Part shown: positions 1-8,618 of the stretch, piece by piece
How positions within the stretch are numbered: position 1 is the first letter of the stretch
Layout: each line of letters opens with the position of its first letter
Source of the DNA: CAWJMD01 sp963845675
GTDB taxonomy: Bacteria > Actinomycetota > Actinomycetes > Actinomycetales > CAWJMD01
Reading direction: 5' to 3'
Length of the DNA stretch: 64,000 bases
Assembly (NCBI GenBank): GCA_963845675.1
Contig: CAWJSX010000001.1
Location: 372,001-436,000 of the forward strand
Program-made: the position numbers and the translations under genes
Notes under the pieces: model-generated
What the model was told of the DNA's origin: nothing
Seen by the model: only the letters and a program-made list of their open reading frames with translations
Database searches by the model: none

Positions 1-2
1 GC

Positions 3-77
3 CCGGACGGCGGTGGGCCGGTGGCGGCCATCGTTGACCTCGGCGAGGGCGAGCCGACGGGGTACCGCGCCCCCTGA
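3..77 (+). CDS. C-terminal end of an unidentified gene (partial)
   Basis: The window opens inside a plus-strand gene. Frame 3 is open from the first bases to a TGA at 75-77 and gives a 24-residue tail ending GEGEPTGYRAP. Frame 2 stops within about 36 bases. The tail is too short to name a family. It converges on the minus-strand small gene that ends 10 bases downstream. Most of the gene lies outside the window, so no function is proposed. Confidence 0.4.
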   Translation, partial: PDGGGPVAAIVDLGEGEPTGYRAP

Positions 78-87
78 GGGGACTGGC

Positions 88-312
88 TCAGGCGGTGCGC
101 CGGGAGCGGAACACGTCCGCCGTGTCCGACATGACGAGGAACTCGCTCTCCTCGCACCGCCACTCGATCCGGCGCGCCGCCTCCAGGTAGAGGGCCGCGG
201 CGGCGTTCCGGGTCGCGACGCGCGCCAGCAGGGCGTCGGTCCGGTTCAGGACGGTGTGGGCCGGCGCCCACGCGCTCGACACCAGGGAGACGGAGAAGGC
301 GGGGAGAGTCAC
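88..312 (-). CDS. Small hypothetical protein (74 aa)
   Basis: A 74-residue protein that I do not recognise. The GTG start is supported by an AGGAGG Shine-Dalgarno 5 bases upstream, which makes this more credible than longer frames through the same bases. The sequence begins TLPAFSVSLVSSAW and has an alanine-rich middle (NAAAALYLEAARRIEW) followed by an acidic and then basic C-terminus. No signal peptide, membrane segment or known motif is evident. It stands alone, with a 139-base gap to the acetyltransferase upstream. The function is unknown. Confidence 0.55.
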   Translation of the reverse strand: MTLPAFSVSLVSSAWAPAHTVLNRTDALLARVATRNAAAALYLEAARRIEWRCEESEFLVMSDTADVFRSRRTA

Positions 313-451
313 GGTGTCCTCCTGCGTGCGTCGGAGCGGTGGAGGTGGTGCAGGAGGAGTCCATCGGACGTGCGTGACGTCCAGGTTCCCTGGCGTGACA
401 TCCGTGTGAACTCTGTCGGGCCCACGGGGTCGGCCGTGCGCTGAGTGCGCC

Positions 452-1753
452 TCAGAAGTGCGTCGCCGCCCAGGGGGACGTCGGCCACGAGAACAGGGCG
501 TGCGCCCGTGCTGCGGTGGCGTCGTCGCGCACGCGCACGTGCCCTGCCGTGACGCCGCTGAGGACGGAGGGCGTCGTCTCCCCGCCACCCAGCCACACCC
601 CGGCGAGGTCGTTGACACGTAGCGCCAGGTCGACGGACCCGGCCCCGTTCGCACCTCCGACGCGGGTGCACCGACCCACCCCGCGGTCGTCGACGTCCAG
701 CGCGTACCGTCCCGTCGTCTGGTCGTCACGGTCCTCCACGTCGATCACGAGCCGTCCCGGGACCGTGTACCGGCGGGCGGACAGCGCCGCCTCCACGTCG
801 TGGAGCCGGGCCCACACCTGGTCGCCCACCGCTCCGGTCCGCGCAGCGCGCGCGTCGGTCAGCAGCCACGGCAGGGGGTGGCCGGGGGCACGGGTCACCT
901 TCACGGTGGCGACGAAGTCGATCTCGCAGGCGTAGCGGAGCAGCTCCGCCTCCACGCGGTCGTCGACGGCGACGAGGTCGACGACGGAGAGGCTTGCCCT
1001 GCTGACCCAGTCGTCCCAGTCCTCCGTGATCGAGTACACCAGGGCGCCGTCCACCGACCCGGAGTCGTCCCGGTGCAGGGCGAACGTCCGGCGCCGGTCG
1101 ATGTCGGGCTGGCCGTCGAGCACCTGTGCGACCAGGTCGTAGTAGGTGTCCGTGCGGCCGATGGCGCCGGCGCGACGCCGGGCGGCGCGGTCGTGCACGG
1201 CCGGCGCGTCCTGCGCCCACGTCGCGCCGTCGACGACCCGGACCGACCCGGTCCGCGGGGCGGTGAAGCCGGCGCGGCTCGTGTCGATCGTCCAGGTCGC
1301 GCTGCTCGTGGCGACGCCGTAGCCGTAGCGCCCGTAGATCGGCGCCTGCGAGGCGATGAGGACGCTCGCGACGCTGCCGGCCCGGTGCGCGCGGGTCATC
1401 TCGTCGGTCATCCAGCGGCGCAGCAGGTTGCGGCGGCGGTGCGTCGGCATCACGACCACCCCCGTGACGGCGTTGACCGCGGCCTGGGTGCCTCCGGGCA
1501 GCGACAGCGACGTGTCGAACGAGCGGAACGACGCGACCACCTCGTCGTCGTCCAGCCCCACCGTCACCCGGTGGTCGCGTGTGTGCCGTGCGCGCAGGGC
1601 GACCTCGGCCTCGTCGGGCTCGGCGGCGAGGAAGACCCTCGACACGCACCGCGCCCAGGATCCGACCTGGGTGGTGTCCGTCCGGTCGAGGGGCCGGAGC
1701 AGGACCTCGTCGGTCCGGGGGGTCTGCAGGGTCGGCTGCTCGCCCACCGTCAC
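452..1753 (-). CDS. Eis-like GNAT family N-acetyltransferase
   Basis: A 433-residue protein with the Eis layout: an N-terminal GNAT domain with a degenerate acetyl-CoA loop around THRRRNLLRRWM, a second GNAT-like region, and a C-terminal sterol-carrier-like domain. The motif IYGRYGYGVA matches the region that holds the general-acid tyrosine in Eis enzymes. The chain ends in Phe (ATHF), as in Eis, where the terminal carboxylate takes part in catalysis. Family members acetylate multiple amines, including aminoglycosides in mycobacteria; the substrate here cannot be read from the sequence. The GTG start overlaps the stop of the DUF4191 gene by 4 bases (GTGA), so the two are probably translationally coupled. 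Confidence 0.85.
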   Translation of the reverse strand: MTVGEQPTLQTPRTDEVLLRPLDRTDTTQVGSWARCVSRVFLAAEPDEAEVALRARHTRDHRVTVGLDDDEVVASFRSFDTSLSLPGGTQAAVNAVTGVVVMPTHRRRNLLRRWMTDEMTRAHRAGSVASVLIASQAPIYGRYGYGVATSSATWTIDTSRAGFTAPRTGSVRVVDGATWAQDAPAVHDRAARRRAGAIGRTDTYYDLVAQVLDGQPDIDRRRTFALHRDDSGSVDGALVYSITEDWDDWVSRASLSVVDLVAVDDRVEAELLRYACEIDFVATVKVTRAPGHPLPWLLTDARAARTGAVGDQVWARLHDVEAALSARRYTVPGRLVIDVEDRDDQTTGRYALDVDDRGVGRCTRVGGANGAGSVDLALRVNDLAGVWLGGGETTPSVLSGVTAGHVRVRDDATAARAHALFSWPTSPWAATHF

Positions 1754-2487
1754 CTGCCCCGCATGGACTTGCGGTCAGGACGAGCGCGCATCGGGTCGAT
1801 CCCCTGCGGGATGGGCGGGCGCATGCCCCCGAGCGACTTGATGCGCTTGTTCACGACGTCGACCTCCTGCTTGGTCAGCGTCGTCTTGAGCTTCATCACG
1901 GTCGAGCCCACCTTGCGCAGCGGCACCTGACCGTCACCGTCACCGGCCTGGACGAGGTGGATCGGCACGCCGGGCAGCACGCGCTTGAGCTTGCGCTCCT
2001 CCGTGCTCAGCAGCTTGCCGATGCGGTGGGCCGGACCGTCCCCGACCAGCACGACACCGGGGCGGCCGACGGCACGGAACACCGTGTCCTGCGTGCGCGG
2101 GTCGATCGCGACCGGCTGCTCCTCCACGGTCCAGCCACGCTTGAGCACCCGCAGCGCCGCCCCTGCGGCTCCTGCCTGCCCCTCGATCTGGCCGTAGGCG
2201 GCGCGTTCGGCGCGGCGAGCGAGGATGAACATCGCGCCGAGCAGGGCGATCGGGAAGGCGAGCACGCTGGCGTAGACCGGGTGCCCGGTCAGCAGGCCGA
2301 TGGCGAGCGCGGCGGCCATCACGCCCGCGAAGACGAGCAGCATCCACCACACGACGACCGGGTCGGCCCGGCGCGTCATCGTGAAGACCTGGCGGACCTG
2401 GGCGACCCGCCCAGGGCGTGCGCCCGGGGCCTTGGGCTTGCGGCCGAAGCGCCTGCGCTTCGGGGTGTCAGGGGAGTCGGTGGACAT
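1750..2487 (-). CDS. DUF4191 family membrane protein
   Basis: A 245-residue protein with two adjacent hydrophobic helices (about residues 40-90: VVVWWMLLVFAGVMAAALAIG, then the VLAFPIALLGAMFILAR segment), a conserved cytoplasmic domain and a basic N- and C-terminus. DUF4191 is an actinobacterial family regularly found beside lipA. Its role is unknown; the association suggests a link with lipoate or with the cell envelope. The ATG at 2487 is chosen over an upstream in-frame start because TATCCT lies exactly 7 bases before it, as in a leaderless promoter. The stop overlaps the GTG of the Eis-like gene by 4 bases. Confidence 0.85.
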   Translation of the reverse strand: MSTDSPDTPKRRRFGRKPKAPGARPGRVAQVRQVFTMTRRADPVVVWWMLLVFAGVMAAALAIGLLTGHPVYASVLAFPIALLGAMFILARRAERAAYGQIEGQAGAAGAALRVLKRGWTVEEQPVAIDPRTQDTVFRAVGRPGVVLVGDGPAHRIGKLLSTEERKLKRVLPGVPIHLVQAGDGDGQVPLRKVGSTVMKLKTTLTKQEVDVVNKRIKSLGGMRPPIPQGIDPMRARPDRKSMRGR

Positions 2488-2494
2488 GGACCAC

Positions 2495-2500
2495 AGGATA
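2495..2500 (-). promoter_or_regulatory. -10 element of leaderless DUF4191 promoter
   Basis: TATCCT ends 7 bases before the ATG of the DUF4191 gene, with no Shine-Dalgarno between. This is the TANNNT-N6/7-start pattern of leaderless actinobacterial transcripts. Confidence 0.55.
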
Positions 2501-2513
2501 GGTGCTGGCGGGG

Positions 2514-2975
2514 TCAGCTCTCGTCGAGGGCGTCGCGACACAGCAGCACGAGCCGGGCGGCCTCACCGCGGTACTCCAGGAGGGAGTGCACCTGCTCCTT
2601 CCCCCCGTCCTTGACGGCCGCACGCCGCGCCAGGTCCTGGACGACCGTGGCCTGCTCCTCCACCTGCGGCGAGGGGAGGTCGTGCATCTCGAGCGCGATC
2701 GTGCCCTCGACCGCCGCGAGGCGGCTGCGGACCGCGTCGTCGAAGTCCTGGTAGGGCTCCTGGCCCAGCGGCTCCAGCAGGTCGTCGGCGTACCCGATCG
2801 CGGAGATCGCCTGCTCGCACCCGTCCCCGGGGTCGGTGTACGTCTCCAGGCCCGTCAGCGCCGGCGCCGGCGTAGAGGGGTCCGGGCCGGTCTCGGAGGC
2901 GGGCGAGGAGCAGGCTGCGAGGGCAGCGGCCACCAGCACGGTGACGAGCAGACGTCCCGGGAGGCGGTCCACCAC
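2514..2975 (-). CDS. Putative lipoprotein
   Basis: About 153 residues with a lipoprotein signal peptide: a basic start (VVDRLPGRL), a hydrophobic core (LLVTVLVAAA) and the lipobox LAAC at about residue 20, followed by a Ser/Pro/Thr-rich linker. The mature part is acidic and helical, with two further cysteines (GDGCEQA and LLCRDAL). No family is recognised. It begins 14 bases after the lipA stop on the same strand, so it is probably cotranscribed with lipA and ends just before DUF4191. Two adjacent GTG codons (2975 and 2972) could each start it. Confidence 0.65.
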   Translation of the reverse strand: MVDRLPGRLLVTVLVAAALAACSSPASETGPDPSTPAPALTGLETYTDPGDGCEQAISAIGYADDLLEPLGQEPYQDFDDAVRSRLAAVEGTIALEMHDLPSPQVEEQATVVQDLARRAAVKDGGKEQVHSLLEYRGEAARLVLLCRDALDES

Positions 2976-2989
2976 GACGAGACTGCCCG

Positions 2990-3992
2990 TCAACGCCTCA
3001 GGAGGCTGGACGCCTCCTGTCGGGCGGGCGCCTGGTCCGTCAGGTGTGAGAGCGACTCGGGGACGGGCCGTCCGGCAGCTCGCATGGCCTGGGCCCACAG
3101 GCGACCGGCGCGGTACGAGGAGCGCACCAGCGGCCCGCTCATCACGCCGGCGAAGCCGATGCGCTCCGCTTCGCCGGTGAGCTCGACGAACTCCTCGGGG
3201 CGCACCCAGCGCTCGACGGGATGGTGACGCGGGCTGGGCCGCAGGTACTGCGTGATCGTGATGAGGTCGGTGCCGGCGTCGTGCAGGTCGTGCAGCGCCT
3301 GCACGACCTCCTCCATCGTCTCGCCCATCCCGAGGATGAGGTTCGACTTGGTGACGAGCCCGGCGTCCTTGCCCAAGGTGATGACGTCGAGCGACCGCTC
3401 GTAGCGGAACGCGGGCCGGATGCGCTTGAAGATGCGCGGGACCGTCTCGACGTTGTGGGCGAACACCTCGGGCGCTGCGTCGATGACCTGACCGACGAGC
3501 TCCGGGCACGCCGTTGAAGTCGGGGATGAGGATCTCGACGCCGGTGCCGGGGTTCATGGCGTGCACCTGGCGGATCGTCTCCGCGTACAGCCACGCGCCG
3601 CCGTCCTCGAGGTCGTCGCGGGCGACGCCGGTGATCGTGGCGTACCGCAGGCCCATGGCCTGGACGCTCTCCGCCACGCGGCGCGGCTCGTCGCGGTCGA
3701 GGGGGGATGGGCGGCCGGTGTCGATCTGGCAGAAGTCGCACCGGCGCGTGCACTGCTCCCCGCCGATGAGGAACGTGGCCTCGCGGTCCTCCCAGCACTC
3801 GAAGATGTTGGGGCAGCCCGCCTCCTCGCACACCGTGTGCAGGCCCTCGCGCTTCACCAGCGACTTCAGCTCGGTGTACGCGGGGCCCATGCGGGCCCGG
3901 GTCTTGATCCACTCCGGCTTCTTCTCGATGGGCGTCTCGGCGTTGCGCGCCTCGAGGCGCAGCATCCGTCGACCTTCGGGAGCAACCGTCAC
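2990..3992 (-). CDS. lipA: Lipoyl synthase LipA (one frameshift)
   Basis: A radical SAM enzyme that inserts two sulfur atoms into octanoyl-protein to make lipoate. The radical SAM motif is CTRRCDFC, and the auxiliary cluster motif is CEEAGCPNIFEC (CX4CX5C). FAHNVETVPRIFKRIRP and NLILGMGET follow in the second half. The reading frame breaks at about 3505, where GTGCCCGGAGCT should read GTGCCGGAGCTC (one extra base). The rest of the gene is intact, so a sequence error is likely. The GTG at 3992 is preferred over the ATG at 3998 because the -10 hexamer TAGGCT abuts that ATG and lies 6 bases from the GTG. LipB lies 1 kb away and the lipoylated target SucB 7 kb away. Confidence 0.9.
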
Positions 3993-3998
3993 ATCCAT

Positions 3999-4004
3999 AG
4001 CCTA
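3999..4004 (-). promoter_or_regulatory. -10 element of leaderless lipA promoter
   Basis: TAGGCT is followed after 6 bases by the GTG start of lipA. An ATG directly abutting the hexamer could not be transcribed from it, so this element decides the start. Confidence 0.55.
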
Positions 4005-4052
4005 AGCCAGGAGCACCGAGCGGCATTCCCCAGCGTCCTCGGCCCCGACCCG

Positions 4053-4058
4053 TAGCCT
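4053..4058 (+). promoter_or_regulatory. -10 element of leaderless LLM oxidoreductase promoter
   Basis: TAGCCT ends 7 bases before the ATG at 4066, with no Shine-Dalgarno between. It is divergent from the lipA promoter, which lies about 50 bases away. Confidence 0.55.
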
Positions 4059-4065
4059 GCCGGCC

Positions 4066-4997
4066 ATGGACCTGAGGATCTTCACCGAGCCGCAGCAGGG
4101 TGCCACGTACGACGACCTGCTCGCGGTGGCGCGCGCGACCGAGGAAGGCGGCTTCTCCGGCTTCTTCCGGTCGGACCACTACCTGGCGATGGGGCCGGTG
4201 GACGGCCTGCCGGGACCCACCGACGCCTGGGTGACGCTCGCGGGACTGGCGCGGGACACGTCGACGGTGCGCCTGGGCACGCTCGTGAGCTCGGCCACCT
4301 TCCGTCAGCCGGGGGTGCTGGCGATCCAGGTCGCCCAGGTGGACCAGATGTCCGGTGGCCGCGTCGAGCTGGGTCTGGGTGCGGGCTGGTTCGAGGCCGA
4401 GCACGCCGCCTACGGCATCGACTTCCCCGAGATCGGCGAGCGGTTCGACCGGCTCGAGGAGCAGCTCGCGGTCGTGACCGGGCTGTGGGAGACGCCGGTC
4501 GGGGAGAGGTTCGACTTCGAGGGACGTCACTACCGGCTGGTCGACTCGCCCGCGCTCCCCAAGCCGGTCCAGTCACCGCTTGCCCGTCATCGTCGGAGGG
4601 CACGGGCCGAAGCGGACCCCGGCCCTCGCTGCCCGGTACGCGACGGAGTTCAACGTGGCCTTCTCGAGCGCCCGATGCCGTGTCGCGGCAGATCGGCAGG
4701 GTGCGAGACGCCTGCGCCGAGATCGGGCGCGACCCCGACGACCTCGTCTACTCGAGTGCGCTGCCGCTCTGCATCGGCCGGGACGACGCCGAGGTCGCCC
4801 GGCGCGCGGCGGCGATCGGGCGGGACGTCGAGGCGGCCGTGCGGGACGGCGTCGGCGGGTCGGCGGAGCAGGCCGTCGACACCCTCGGCCGGTACGCCGA
4901 GGCGGGCGTCGAGCGGTTCTACCTGCAGGTGCTGGACCTGGTCGACCTCGACCACGTCAGCCTGGCTGCGGAGGTGCTCAGACCGCGGCTCGGCTGA
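4066..4997 (+). CDS. LLM class F420-dependent oxidoreductase (two frameshifts)
   Basis: About 310 residues of a luciferase-like monooxygenase fold, of the subgroup that uses reduced coenzyme F420. Visible features are MDLRIFTEP at the start, GGFSGFFRSDHYL, the conserved core GTLVSSATFRQPGVLA, GGRVELGLGAGWFEAEH, and later VIVGGHGPKRTPALAARYA. The frame breaks at about 4580 (extra T) and 4672 (extra C); removing one base at each site restores an uninterrupted family-like protein. The substrate is unknown. The last 20 bases overlap convergently with lipB. The leaderless-type start makes it an independent transcript divergent from lipA. Confidence 0.85.
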
Positions 4998-5628
4998 GCG
5001 CCGAGGTCAGGTGTCGCTCCACCAGGGGGACGACCTCGGCCACGGTGACACGGCGACCGAGCTCGGCGGTCAGGCTGGTCACGCCCGCGTCCGGGATGCC
5101 GCAGGGCACGATCCCCTGGGCCCAGCCCAGGTCGCAGTCGGCGTTGAGGGCGAAGCCGTGCATCGCCACGCCCTGCGCGACCCGGATGCCGATGGCGGCG
5201 ACCTTGCGGTCCTGGCTGCCGGGTTCGCCGGGGTCGGCCGTCACCCAGACCCCGCTGCGTCCCTCGACCCTGGTCGTGGCCAGGCCGACCTCGGCGCAGA
5301 CGTCGATCAGCACGTGCTCGAGCCGTCGCACGTAGGCCACCACGTCCACGGGATCGGGCAGGCGGACGATCGGGTAGCCGACCAGCTGGCCGGGCCCGTG
5401 CCATGTGATCTTGCCGCCGCGGTCCACGTCGATCACCGGCGTGCCGTCGACGGGCCTCTCATGCGGTTCGGAGCGCTTGCCGGCCGTGTAGACCGCCTCG
5501 TGCTCCAGCAGGAGCACGGTGTCCTCCCGCTCGCCGGCCACGACCTGCCGGTGCACGTCCCGCTGCAGCCGCCAGCCCGCCGTGTACTCGACCGGCATCG
5601 GCACGAAGCCCGGGTGCACGAAACGCAT
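4978..5628 (-). CDS. lipB: Octanoyltransferase LipB
   Basis: A 216-residue enzyme that moves octanoyl groups from acyl carrier protein to lipoyl domains, the step before LipA. The signature RGGKITWHGPGQLVGYP is present, as are the catalytic lysine in DRKVAAIGIRV and the catalytic cysteine in IVPCGIPDAGVTSL. The length is normal. It is transcribed from its own leaderless-type promoter and overlaps the 3' end of the LLM oxidoreductase by 20 bases on the opposite strand. With lipA nearby it forms the de novo lipoylation pathway that serves the SucB subunit encoded in this window. Confidence 0.95.
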   Translation of the reverse strand: MRFVHPGFVPMPVEYTAGWRLQRDVHRQVVAGEREDTVLLLEHEAVYTAGKRSEPHERPVDGTPVIDVDRGGKITWHGPGQLVGYPIVRLPDPVDVVAYVRRLEHVLIDVCAEVGLATTRVEGRSGVWVTADPGEPGSQDRKVAAIGIRVAQGVAMHGFALNADCDLGWAQGIVPCGIPDAGVTSLTAELGRRVTVAEVVPLVERHLTSALSRAAV

Positions 5629-5634
5629 GCAGCG

Positions 5635-5640
5635 ACCCTA
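5635..5640 (-). promoter_or_regulatory. -10 element of leaderless lipB promoter
   Basis: TAGGGT ends 6 bases before the ATG of lipB at 5628. There is no ribosome binding site between them. Confidence 0.55.
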
Positions 5641-5699
5641 CGCCGCGGCGCCGTGACCGGCCGCCGCGGGTGAACGGGTGCCCAGCACGATCATGGTGT

Positions 5700-6182
5700 T
5701 CACGACCAGCGCCGGCTGCCGAGGGTGCGCACCAGAGCCAGGAGATGGCCGCGCAGCGCGTCGTTCTGCTCTCGCGTGAGCGCCGCCAGCAGCATCTGCT
5801 CGGCGCTGTCGTCCGCTGCCGCGTCCCGAGCCGCCGCGAGGCCCTCCGGTGTGGCTGAGACCTCCATCCGCCGTCGGTCGACCGTCGAACGCACCCGCGT
5901 GACGTAGCCGGCACGCTCCATGCGCTCCAGCACGCGGCTCATCGTCTGCTCCTCGACCTGGTGACCGGCGGCCAGCTCCCGCTGGCTGCGCGGGCCGGGC
6001 GCGAGCGACCAGAGCACGGCGAAGCTGGCGTGGTTGAGGTCGAAGGCCGACAGGTGCGAGTCCCAGGCGTGCTCGACCAGGCGCGCCGCGGTCGACAGCA
6101 GGCGTCCGGTCGCCCAGGCGTCCAGGTCGTCGGACCGCGCGTCGCCGGGAATCGTTGCGACCGCGTCGATCTCATCCGTCAC
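5700..6182 (-). CDS. MarR family transcriptional regulator
   Basis: A 160-residue winged-helix repressor. The helix-turn-helix is visible at RSQRELAAGHQVEEQTMSRV, followed by the wing ERAGYVTRVRSTVDRRRMEV (the DRR motif of MarR proteins) and a C-terminal dimerisation helix. The GTG start has GGAGGAG 7 bases upstream. The gene is divergent from an MMPL exporter, with a perfect palindrome in the shared intergenic region. It is therefore likely to repress the exporter, and perhaps itself, until a small ligand binds. The ligand is unknown. Confidence 0.88.
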   Translation of the reverse strand: MTDEIDAVATIPGDARSDDLDAWATGRLLSTAARLVEHAWDSHLSAFDLNHASFAVLWSLAPGPRSQRELAAGHQVEEQTMSRVLERMERAGYVTRVRSTVDRRRMEVSATPEGLAAARDAAADDSAEQMLLAALTREQNDALRGHLLALVRTLGSRRWS

Positions 6183-6248
6183 CGTTGCGCTCCTCCCTGC
6201 GGTGCGCCCTCGCGTCCCGAAGCGGATGGAGGGTCCCGGGATGCAGAA

Positions 6249-6266
6249 TACTCAGCAGGCTGAGTA
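6249..6266. promoter_or_regulatory. Palindromic operator, probable MarR site
   Basis: The 18-bp sequence tactcagcaggctgagta has perfect 8-bp inverted arms (tactcagc / gctgagta) around a 2-bp centre. It lies between the divergent marR-like gene and the MMPL gene, 66 bases from the former and 42 bases from the latter. Size and symmetry suit a MarR dimer. The assignment to this regulator is inferred from position. Confidence 0.6.
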
Positions 6267-6308
6267 ACATCGGGTCGCCCACCCGCCGCGTCTCGAGGGA
6301 GACACACG

Positions 6309-8618
6309 ATGCCACGCCGCGAGCCTGACCGAGAGACCGGACACCGACACCGGACGAGCCGCCGTCACGCGGTCCTGCGGGCCGTCGCCCTGCTCGGGGT
6401 CGCGGTCGTGTGGCTCGGGCTGGCCGGCGTCGGGGGTCCGCTCGTCGGCCGCCTGGCCGAGGTCGCGGAGAACGACAACGCGTCGTTCCTGCCCGAGTCG
6501 GCCGAGTCCACGCGCGTCGCCGAGCTCGCCGCGGGCTTCTCGGACGACTCGGCCCTGCCGTACTTCGTGCTGGCGGAGTCGACGTCGGGCGACGCCCTCA
6601 CGGACGCCCAGGTGGCGGCGCTCACGGAGTGGCAGAGCGGCGTCGCGATGCTCGAGGTCCCCGGCGCCGGTGGCCAGGTCGTCGGAGACTTCGTGCTCGA
6701 CGCGTCGAGCGGTCCGCCGTCCGAGCCCGTGCAGGTGTCGGACGACGGCGAGGCTGCGTTGGTCATCGTGCCCCTCGACGCCGGCCGTGCAGACCGGGAG
6801 CTCGACAGCGGCGAGAGCGTCGTCTTCTCCGTCGCGGAGGCCCTGCGGACCTCGGTGACCGCGGCCCTGGAGCCCGAAGGGCTCGACGCCTCCGTCGGCG
6901 GGCCCGGCGGGGTGCTGGCCGACCTCGTCACCGCCTTCTCCGGTATCGACGGCCGCCTGCTCCAGGTGACCCTCGTCGTCGTCTTCGTGATCCTGCTGCT
7001 CGTCTACCGCAGCCCGGTGCTGCCGTTCGTCGCCCTGCTCTCGGCCGTCTTCGCGCTGGCCGCCGCCGGTGCCGTGGTGTACCCCCTGGCCAAGAACGGG
7101 GTGATCGACCTCAACGGTCAGAGCCAGGGAATCCTGCTGATCCTCACCGTGGGTGCCGCGACCGACTACGCGCTGCTGCTGATCGCCCGGTACCGCGAGG
7201 AGCTGCACGACCACCGGCGGTCGCGTGACGCCCTCCTGCGTGCCTGGCGCACGTCGGTGCCGCCGATCCTCGCGTCGGGTACCACGGTCGTCCTGGGGCT
7301 GCTGTGCCTGCTGCTCTCGGACCTCGGCTCCACCCGGGGCCTGGGTCCCGTCGGCGCGCTGGGCATCGTGGCCGCGATGGCGTCGGTCCTGACCTTCCTG
7401 CCGGTCCTGCTGCTGGCCGGACGACGGCTGTTCTGGCCGAGGATCCCGGCCGTCGACCACGAGCACCGTTCTGACGTGGTCGCCGCCGACGGGACGGTGC
7501 AGGGGGCCGGCCTGTGGGCACGGGTCGCCGGTCTGGTGGCGCGGCGCGCCCGTCCGGTCTGGGTGGTCACGTTGCTGGTCCTGCTGGGCCTGGCCGCCTT
7601 CGCGCCGACGTTCGAGGCCGAGGGCACGGCGCAGACGGAGGTCTTCCGCGACCCGGTCGACTCGATCGCGGCCACCGAGGTCCTCAACGCGCACTTCGAC
7701 GGTGGGGCGGGCAGCCCCACCGTGGTCCTCGCCGACGAGGCCGACCTGGAGCAGGTGCTCGACGTGGTCGGCGGCGTCGAGGGGATCGGCGACGCCGTGG
7801 CGCTGCCAGACCTCGCAGGCCTGTCCGGGCCGCCGGCCGACGCCGACGGGCCGCCGCCGCCGAAGGTCGTCGACGGCCGCGTCGAGGTCCTCGTCACGCT
7901 GTCGGTGCCGGCGGACACCCCCGAGGGTGAGGCCGTCGTCACCGAGCTGCGCTCGAGCCTCGACACCGTCGGTGACGACGTGCTGGTCGGCGGCAACACG
8001 GCCGCCAACCTGGACGTGCGCGAGGCCAGCCTGCGTGACCTGCAGGTGATCGTCCCCGCAGTGCTCGTGGTCATCCTGCTCGTCCTCATCGCCCTGCTGA
8101 GGAGCCTGGTCGCGCCCGTGCTGCTGGTGCTGGCCAACGTCGTGTCCTTCGCGGCGACCATCGGCCTGAGCGCCCTGGTGTTCGGCCAGGTTCTCGACCT
8201 CCCGGGCAGCGACCCCGCGATCCCGCTGTACGGCTTCGTCTTCCTGGTCGCACTCGGCATCGACTACTCGATCTTCCTCATGACGAGGGTGCGGGAGGAG
8301 TCCCTCGGACGGGGCACCCGTCCGGGCGTCCTGGTCGGGCTCGCCGTCACCGGCGGCGTCATCACCAGCGCCGGGGTCGTGCTGGCGTCGACGTTCGGGG
8401 CACTGGGGACCATCCCGTTGCTGTTCCTCCTGCAGGTCGCGTTCATCGTGTCGGTCGGCGTGCTCATCGACACGCTTGTCGTGCGCTCCCTGCTGGTCCC
8501 GGCCCTGGCCTACGACCTCGGGCCGCGGGTGTGGTGGCCGAGCCGGCTGTCCCGTGGCGAGGTGCCTGTGGACGACGCCCGCGGCGAGCCCGCCAGGTCG
8601 GCCACCATCGTGGGGTGA
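6309..8618 (+). CDS. MMPL family RND-type transporter
   Basis: A 769-residue membrane exporter with the duplicated MMPL architecture: one N-terminal helix, an extracytoplasmic domain (about residues 45-215), a bundle of helices, a second helix (about 417-435) with a second extracytoplasmic domain, and a second bundle. Family features include AATDYALLLIARYREEL in the first half and GIDYSIFLMTRVREE in the second, the sites of the proton-relay Asp-Tyr pairs. Such proteins export lipids or drugs; the substrate is unknown. The start has GAGGGA 8 bases upstream. It is probably repressed by the divergent MarR protein. Its stop overlaps the GTG of the kinase gene (GTGA). Confidence 0.9.
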   Translation: MPRREPDRETGHRHRTSRRHAVLRAVALLGVAVVWLGLAGVGGPLVGRLAEVAENDNASFLPESAESTRVAELAAGFSDDSALPYFVLAESTSGDALTDAQVAALTEWQSGVAMLEVPGAGGQVVGDFVLDASSGPPSEPVQVSDDGEAALVIVPLDAGRADRELDSGESVVFSVAEALRTSVTAALEPEGLDASVGGPGGVLADLVTAFSGIDGRLLQVTLVVVFVILLLVYRSPVLPFVALLSAVFALAAAGAVVYPLAKNGVIDLNGQSQGILLILTVGAATDYALLLIARYREELHDHRRSRDALLRAWRTSVPPILASGTTVVLGLLCLLLSDLGSTRGLGPVGALGIVAAMASVLTFLPVLLLAGRRLFWPRIPAVDHEHRSDVVAADGTVQGAGLWARVAGLVARRARPVWVVTLLVLLGLAAFAPTFEAEGTAQTEVFRDPVDSIAATEVLNAHFDGGAGSPTVVLADEADLEQVLDVVGGVEGIGDAVALPDLAGLSGPPADADGPPPPKVVDGRVEVLVTLSVPADTPEGEAVVTELRSSLDTVGDDVLVGGNTAANLDVREASLRDLQVIVPAVLVVILLVLIALLRSLVAPVLLVLANVVSFAATIGLSALVFGQVLDLPGSDPAIPLYGFVFLVALGIDYSIFLMTRVREESLGRGTRPGVLVGLAVTGGVITSAGVVLASTFGALGTIPLLFLLQVAFIVSVGVLIDTLVVRSLLVPALAYDLGPRVWWPSRLSRGEVPVDDARGEPARSATIVG

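Noticed and set aside
3501..3510. Programmed ribosomal frameshifting in lipA
   Set aside because: No slippery heptamer or downstream pseudoknot is evident, and dozens of unrelated genes show the same kind of single-base change.
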